From contig PBPU01000019.1 in assembly GCA_002724825.1 (NCBI GenBank), forward strand, positions 2,364 through 13,073: DNA of 10,710 nucleotides, in the 5' to 3' direction. Every line of letters begins with the position of its first letter. Position 1 is the stretch's first letter. Shown here piece after piece: positions 7,210-10,710 of the stretch. Under the pieces are notes generated by a model. The model did no database searches, was not told where the DNA came from, and saw only the letters and a list, made by a program, of their open reading frames with translations. This stretch comes from Acidimicrobiaceae bacterium (GTDB taxonomy: Bacteria > Actinomycetota > Acidimicrobiia > Acidimicrobiales > UBA8592). Both the position numbers and the translations under genes were made by a program.

Positions 7210-8229
7210 TTATCTTCGCTGGCGAGCGTTTGGGTCTTCCATGAACATCGCTCGCACTGATTCGAAGGATTCGATGCAGCGTCCAGCGCCAAGAACAACT
7301 GCTTCAAGAGCGTTTGGGACAATATGAACGGGAACATCAGTTTCTTCAGAGAGGCGTTTATCAAAGCCCTTTAGAAGAGAACCTCCTCCAACCAAACTTA
7401 TCCCTTGGACAATGATATCTTGGGCCATTTCGGGGGGAGCTTTCGAAAGGCATGATGTAACTGAATCGACCATTGTTGATACTGGTTCTTCGATCGCTTC
7501 ACGTATTTCTGATGGGCTAACTACTATGACTTCTGGGAGGCCACTAGAAATATGTCTTCCTCGAACCTCTGCACGAAGTTCTCCCTCGTACTCGCTGGCG
7601 GATCCTATGGTGAGCTTTATTTCCTCTGCTGTTCGTTCCCCGATCGCGACTCCAAATTCTTTCTTAATGAAGTTTTGAATTGCGACATCAAGGTCGAATG
7701 ATCCGACTCGGACGGCTTCTAGCGCAACGACGCCACCCATGGAAATCAGGGCCGTTTCACTAGTTCCTCCTCCCACATCAACAATCAAATTCCCAATAGG
7801 TTCATTTATGGGGAGGCCAGATCCTATTGCAGCGGCGAGCGGCTGCTCGATCAATCGTGCATCAACGGCACCTGCTCGGCGTGCCGCTTCTGTTACTGCC
7901 CGCCGTTCAACGGCAGTAATAGCAGAGGGAACACAGATTACAACTCTTGGACGGTTGAATCGGCTCACCCCTACTCGTTGCAGCAAGAGACGAATCATTC
8001 TTTGTGTGACTTCGAAATCAGTTATTGCTCCGTGCCTTAAGGGTCGCACAGCGATAATGTGGCCTGGGGTTCTTCCGATCATCTGCCATGCTTCATCGCC
8101 CATCGCCAGTACTTCATTTGATTTTTCATTCAGGGCAATGACTGATGGCTCGTTTAGGACGATTCCCCTTCCTCGAGCGTAGACAAGAGTATTAGCTGTC
8201 CCGAGATCAATAGCGAGGTCGCGTGCCAA
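7210..8229 (-). CDS. mreB: MreB/Mbl-like bacterial actin, rod shape-determining protein family
   Basis: A 339-residue actin-fold ATPase of the MreB family, of usual length. Nucleotide-site motifs are visible: phosphate-1 AIDLGTANTLVY (6-17), connect-1/phosphate-2 LIVDVGGGTSETALIS (148-163), GERTAEEIKLTIGSA (197-211) and adenosine-site LVGGGSLLKGFD (279-290). The segment LIEQPLAAAIGSGLP (126-140) has Gln where MreB usually has Glu in 'IEEPMAAAIGAGLP'. VRVGSFDLDVAI (173-184) lacks the usual Gly-Asp of 'RVxGDxxDxAI', so this is a divergent member. MreB filaments normally organise envelope synthesis on the inner membrane face. The start is TTG at 8227-8229, preceded by a strong GGAAGGG (minus strand, 8238-8244) that overlaps the end of the 55-residue gene two bases upstream. 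No mreC or mreD is next to it. The downstream neighbour is convergent. Confidence 0.93.
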   Translation of the reverse strand: MARDLAIDLGTANTLVYARGRGIVLNEPSVIALNEKSNEVLAMGDEAWQMIGRTPGHIIAVRPLRHGAITDFEVTQRMIRLLLQRVGVSRFNRPRVVICVPSAITAVERRAVTEAARRAGAVDARLIEQPLAAAIGSGLPINEPIGNLIVDVGGGTSETALISMGGVVALEAVRVGSFDLDVAIQNFIKKEFGVAIGERTAEEIKLTIGSASEYEGELRAEVRGRHISSGLPEVIVVSPSEIREAIEEPVSTMVDSVTSCLSKAPPEMAQDIIVQGISLVGGGSLLKGFDKRLSEETDVPVHIVPNALEAVVLGAGRCIESFESVRAMFMEDPNARQRR

Positions 8230-8231
8230 GA

Positions 8232-8399
8232 TTAGTTCCCTTCCTTATCTTTGTAAGGGGCGATGGCGTCAAGGTGAGCACGGAATTCATCTATTGAGGA
8301 ATTGAACGTTTTTTTTCGTTCACGCTGAAAGATCCAAAGAAAAAATGAAGCGAGTAGGAAGATGGCTAGAGCTCCCGCAAGGAAAAGAAGTGGATTCAT
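8232..8399 (-). CDS. Small membrane protein upstream of mreB, 55 residues
   Basis: A 55-residue ORF starting MNPLLFLAGALAIFLLASFF and ending APYKDKEGN. One membrane helix spans about residues 3-24. It is followed by a basic stretch QRERKKTF (25-32) and a short amphipathic, charged tail (about 33-55), so the C-terminus should be cytoplasmic. It starts at ATG 8397-8399, with a weak AGAGAG about ten bases upstream, 30 bases after the moaE stop codon. It stops two bases before the TTG of mreB. The mreB ribosome site lies within its last codons, so the two are translationally coupled. This arrangement, plus the membrane helix and cytoplasmic tail, suggests a membrane partner or anchor for the actin (inference). 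I recognise no family. Confidence 0.72.
   Translation of the reverse strand: MNPLLFLAGALAIFLLASFFLWIFQRERKKTFNSSIDEFRAHLDAIAPYKDKEGN
8238..8244 (-). promoter_or_regulatory. Ribosome binding site deciding the TTG start of mreB
   Basis: GGAAGGG on the minus strand, eight bases before TTG (8227-8229). It is embedded in the last codons of the 55-residue gene, which implies coupled translation. Confidence 0.65.
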
Positions 8400-8429
8400 G
8401 TATTTAATTCGCTCTCTGAGATAAAGATT

Positions 8430-8906
8430 TCATGTTTGTTCTAGCTCTTCGATTTCTCGTAGGTGTTGTGGTTCTAATCCCCAACTTTGCCCATCTTCCC
8501 ATTGTTCACGTTTCCAAATAGGTACCGTAAATTTCAGGGTATCAATACAGAAACGTGCTGCGTGAAAAGCTTCATCACGATGAGGTGATCCTACTGCTAC
8601 TACAACCGCTGCTTCACCGATATCTACCGGCCCTATTCTGTGCAGTAGAGCGACTCGGCCTATTGTGGCCCATTTGGATCTGGCTTCTTCGACAATACGT
8701 TCCATCCGTGGGACAACTTGATCTTCGTAGGCTTCGTATTCAAGAAGAGTTACATTCTCTCGGCCTTCTGAGTGGTTTCTTGCTACGCCGCTAAATGTCA
8801 CCACTGCTCCAATATGGGGCTCGGTTACCCAACGACTTGCCTCTCCCTCAGGAAGAGGGAGTTTGCTTAGCCCTAGCCATGTTGTGGAGTTCTCTGGTGG
8901 TTTCAT
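8430..8906 (-). CDS. moaE: Molybdopterin synthase catalytic subunit MoaE
   Basis: The large subunit of molybdopterin synthase. With thiocarboxylated MoaD it inserts the dithiolene sulphurs into cyclic pyranopterin monophosphate during molybdenum cofactor synthesis in the cytoplasm. The 158-residue length fits. Family motifs are in order: GAVVTFSGVARNHSEGR (33-49), LEYEAYEDQVVPRM (55-68), LLHRIGPVDIGEAAVVVAVGS (87-107), PHRDEAFHAARFCIDTLK (108-125) and PIWKREQWEDGQSWG (129-143). K125 and K132 match the active-site lysines (spacing of seven, as in E. coli K119/K126). R43 and H109-R110 match conserved substrate-site residues. The ATG at 8904-8906 follows AGGAAG closely on the minus strand. No other molybdenum cofactor gene is in the window. 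It appears to lead the transcript carrying the 55-residue gene and mreB, and is divergent from the WRHPSE-motif gene. Confidence 0.96.
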   Translation of the reverse strand: MKPPENSTTWLGLSKLPLPEGEASRWVTEPHIGAVVTFSGVARNHSEGRENVTLLEYEAYEDQVVPRMERIVEEARSKWATIGRVALLHRIGPVDIGEAAVVVAVGSPHRDEAFHAARFCIDTLKFTVPIWKREQWEDGQSWGLEPQHLREIEELEQT

Positions 8907-8978
8907 TCTTCCTATGCTAGAGGTGAGAATTACGTCTACTCAACTTTCTATAAAGATCTGAACCGCGGATAGTATCTT

Positions 8979-9191
8979 ATGCTTTCAGGCTATTGTCATA
9001 GTGTGGATGCTGAGCAGGGGAATAGAGGGGATGAATTTTCCGAGCTTCCTATCGAAAGAGATCGATCTTGGCGGCATCCATCAGAGATTGCTCGAAATAC
9101 AAGGTTAAATAGAAATTTACGGATCGTTAGGTTTCTGGGCTGGTTGGCGATTTTGGTTGGGTTGATTTTGATAGGTTCGGAACTTTTCTAA
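8979..9191 (+). CDS. Small membrane protein with the RDRSWRHPSE motif
   Basis: A 70-residue protein with a hydrophilic, acidic N-terminal part, the motif RDRSWRHPSE (27-36), a basic stretch (38-51) and one membrane helix (about 50-68) close to the C-terminus. Related 'D-R-x-W-R-H-P-S-E' motifs occur, as I recall, just before the membrane helix in many actinobacterial proteins, notably Acidimicrobiia trypsin-like (DegP/HtrA-type) proteases. The motif is therefore the main support for a real gene. Here only the motif and helix exist, with no protease domain. The first ATG (8979) has no strong ribosome site. TAGTAT at 8970-8975 could be a -10 box that would leave the in-frame GTG at 9003 as the true start. 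It is divergent from moaE and convergent with the SDR gene, four bases away. Function unknown. Confidence 0.62.
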   Translation: MLSGYCHSVDAEQGNRGDEFSELPIERDRSWRHPSEIARNTRLNRNLRIVRFLGWLAILVGLILIGSELF

Positions 9192-9195
9192 TTTT

Positions 9196-10239
9196 CTACT
9201 TTTCTCGAAATGACCGGACTAGTCGAGATATGAGGTATGAGAAGAGCGCTCCAGCGATGATTGCTCCCACTAATGCTGCTCTTTGTCGTTGTTTTGCGTT
9301 CAAGTTTGACCATGGCTTGGGGGATGTTCCATCGACGTACGCTTCAGCATTGGTGTGTTCAGGAGTCCAGCCTGTTTCTCGTAGGCGAGAGTTTGAGATG
9401 ATCCATGGGTGAACTGTGTATGGAGTGAGGCCTGGTGGTGTTGGGGCTATGCGGTGGCGCCAACTGAAACGTCCCAGTCGATCTGCGACTTCTTCTTTGA
9501 CGCGTAAACGGGGGAATCTTCCGCTGAGTTCTCTACATACTTCTGCTTCGATGTACCCGTCGGGGGCGACATTGTAAACTCCGCTCATTCCGCCTTTTGA
9601 CGCGAGCACGACTGCTGTAGCTAAATCATCGAGATGAAGAAATTGGACAGGTGGGTCGTTGTCTCCTGCGTCGATGACGGCTGAGGCTCGAAGAGAGCGT
9701 GCCACCCAACTGATTTGTCCTTTCGCTAGTGCGGTAGTCGGGCGAAGAATAACGAGTTCTGAGTCGGGGTGTGATTGGTTCCATTCTTTGGCTAGGTTTT
9801 CTATTTCTACCTTGACAGAGGCGAAGGAAAAATCTGGATTTGGGTCTACTGTTGTTTCTTCTGTTACTGGTATTGGGTTGTGGGGCCATGCTCCGTAGAC
9901 CATGGCTGATGAGAGTATGACGATGCGTTTGACGCCAGTGGCTGCTGCGGCTTCTAAGACGTGGCGTGTGGCATCAATTTCTTCTCCTCCTGCATCTACA
10001 CCATCGCTGCTGGGCCCAAAAGATGTTGCGAGGTGAACGAGTGTTGTTGCTCCTTCGAAGATTGGTTTTAGATCTTCGTGGCGTAGGTCAGTTTGGTGAT
10101 GGTAAATGCGGCGATGGTTTGGCATCTCAGGTCGCGTATCTATGCCAAGGATTGCATCGATGCCATCAGTTTCTGCAAGTGTTTTGCATACTCGAGTTCC
10201 GATTGAACCGGCAGCGCCTGTCACTATAAGGGTTTCCAT
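9196..10239 (-). CDS. NAD-dependent epimerase/dehydratase-family protein (extended SDR) with C-terminal membrane anchor
   Basis: A 347-residue extended short-chain dehydrogenase/reductase. The Rossmann nucleotide-binding motif is VTGAAGSIG (6-14), an acidic residue that favours NAD lies at D34, and VHLATSF (68-74) and ILSSAMVYG (108-116) follow the usual order. The YxxxK catalytic motif reads FASVK (139-143): Lys is kept but Tyr is Phe, from a clear TTC codon at 9823-9825. Oxidoreductase chemistry is therefore doubtful. The substrate half contains ILRPTTALAKG (164-174) and VQFLHLDDLATAVV (198-211). One hydrophobic helix (about 320-341) flanked by basic residues ends the protein, which suggests an anchor with a cytoplasmic catalytic domain. 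ATG at 10237-10239 follows GAGGGAG. Sugar-nucleotide epimerases and NAD-dependent hydroxysteroid/lipid-modifying SDRs are the closest types, and the substrate cannot be named. It is divergent from the SEW-repeat ORF across 210 bases in which I see no clear promoter. Confidence 0.9.
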   Translation of the reverse strand: METLIVTGAAGSIGTRVCKTLAETDGIDAILGIDTRPEMPNHRRIYHHQTDLRHEDLKPIFEGATTLVHLATSFGPSSDGVDAGGEEIDATRHVLEAAAATGVKRIVILSSAMVYGAWPHNPIPVTEETTVDPNPDFSFASVKVEIENLAKEWNQSHPDSELVILRPTTALAKGQISWVARSLRASAVIDAGDNDPPVQFLHLDDLATAVVLASKGGMSGVYNVAPDGYIEAEVCRELSGRFPRLRVKEEVADRLGRFSWRHRIAPTPPGLTPYTVHPWIISNSRLRETGWTPEHTNAEAYVDGTSPKPWSNLNAKQRQRAALVGAIIAGALFSYLISRLVRSFREK

Positions 10240-10449
10240 GGCTCCCTCGACTCCTTCTAAAAACTGGGCCTATTGCTCGCGGGTCTTAGACGTGAAACCA
10301 AACCATAGCGCAAAGGTTTCGCAGAAACGAGTCTTCACAAAACTATTCCGAGTCTACTCTTTAGTGTATGGGTTCTTTTTTAGGAGTAATTCACTCGTCT
10401 GTAACTTTTCGAAAATATTCTGTTCATTTCGTTCCTAGAGAATGACCAT

Positions 10450-10710
10450 ATGCGAAAACGAATAAGAAAATTCTTTGAAAGTTTCGGGCAATACATCATT
10501 AAGTATGGATGGTCTGATGGTTTAGGAAACCATATTCCACCGATACCTAGTAGCGACTCGGATACTCCGAATGAGAAAATCTCTAGAAAGAGTTTCATAG
10601 ACTCTGAATGGGACTCTGAATGGGACTCTGAATGGAACTCTGAATGGAACTCTGAATGGAACTCTGAATGGAACTCTGAATGGAACTCTGAATGGGATCC
10701 GTACCCCAAC
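10450..10710 (+). CDS. Hypothetical protein with Asp/Asn-Ser-Glu-Trp tetrapeptide repeats, runs off right edge
   Basis: An ORF of 87 visible residues, open at the window end, starting MRKRIRKFFESFGQYIIKYG. It has a basic, possibly amphipathic N-terminus (1-19) and a polar Ser/Asp/Pro linker (29-50) with PPIPSSDSD at 30-38. Eight tandem tetrapeptides follow, three DSEW then five NSEW (51-82), then DPYPN. ATG at 10450-10452 is the first start codon after an in-frame stop at 10402-10404, and AGAGA (10437-10441) lies eight bases upstream. The region is also open on the minus strand, reading His-Ser-Glu-Phe/Ser repeats. The plus frame is preferred for its start and ribosome site. I recognise no family. 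A repeat-bearing surface or secreted protein is possible, but no signal peptide is visible. Confidence 0.5.
   Translation, partial: MRKRIRKFFESFGQYIIKYGWSDGLGNHIPPIPSSDSDTPNEKISRKSFIDSEWDSEWDSEWNSEWNSEWNSEWNSEWNSEWDPYPN
10600..10695. repeat. 12-base tandem repeat, eight units
   Basis: Eight head-to-tail 12-base units without interruption: three of GACTCTGAATGG (10600-10635) and five of AACTCTGAATGG (10636-10695). They differ only at the first base of the unit. Unit length keeps the reading frame on both strands. The absence of synonymous differences points to recent slippage expansion. In the plus frame it encodes residues 51-82 of the ORF at the right edge. Confidence 0.97.

Noticed and set aside
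9626..9898. ORFs on both strands inside the SDR gene
   Set aside because: They are shadows of the SDR coding frame, which carries all the family motifs.
10600..10695. CRISPR array
   Set aside because: Units are 12 bases and contiguous, with no spacers. This is a coding minisatellite.
10380..10709. Minus-strand ORF of 109 residues with His-Ser-Glu-Phe/Ser repeats
   Set aside because: It is antisense to the preferred plus-strand ORF. It is open mainly because the 12-base repeat lacks stops in several frames. It begins with a TTG at the window edge and has no visible ribosome site. It remains possible if the plus frame fails.

Overview
The window looks like chromosomal DNA of a low-to-medium-GC actinobacterium, most likely a member of the class Acidimicrobiia, perhaps aquatic. 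This is inferred from gene content and is not proven by any marker gene. The evidence is a UPF0182 giant membrane protein beside a PDZ/Lon-like (YlbL-type) secreted protease, a TIGR03084-family metalloprotein of the mycothiol-dependent isomerase superfamily, a small membrane protein with the 'RDRSWRHPSE' motif, and frequent GTG/TTG starts. There are no tRNAs, rRNAs, insertion sequences or CRISPR arrays. It reads as an ordinary chromosomal segment with several under-described small genes.

Layout, left to right. (1) The N-terminal half of an acyl-CoA carboxylase carboxyltransferase (beta) subunit runs leftward off the edge (1-764, minus). It is divergent from a TIGR03084-family protein (929-1717, plus) across a 164-base gap. 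(2) Convergent to that is a two-gene minus-strand unit: the PDZ/Lon-like protease (4942-6189), then the 1039-residue UPF0182 protein (1730-4849). (3) Divergent from it, across 138 bases, is a plus-strand pair: a 75-residue one-helix membrane protein (6328-6555) and a HEAT-repeat protein (6561-7181). (4) Convergent to that is a minus-strand unit read in the order moaE (8430-8906), an unlisted 55-residue membrane protein (8232-8399), and a divergent MreB/Mbl-like actin (7210-8229). (5) A 70-residue membrane protein with the WRHPSE motif lies on the plus strand (8979-9191), convergent with a C-terminally anchored short-chain dehydrogenase/reductase that has Phe in place of the catalytic Tyr (9196-10239, minus). 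(6) At the right edge a plus-strand ORF (10450-10710, incomplete) contains eight near-identical 12-base units encoding (D/N)-S-E-W tetrapeptides.

How the genes fit together. The left end points to acyl-CoA or branched-chain/terpenoid catabolism. The UPF0182-protease pair is a cell-envelope module. MreB with its coupled 55-residue membrane partner suggests a cytoskeletal or envelope function placed behind molybdopterin synthase MoaE. The parts most worth following up are the small membrane genes (55, 70 and 75 residues), the Tyr-to-Phe membrane SDR and the SEW-repeat ORF. I see no clear evidence for a wholly new multi-gene system.
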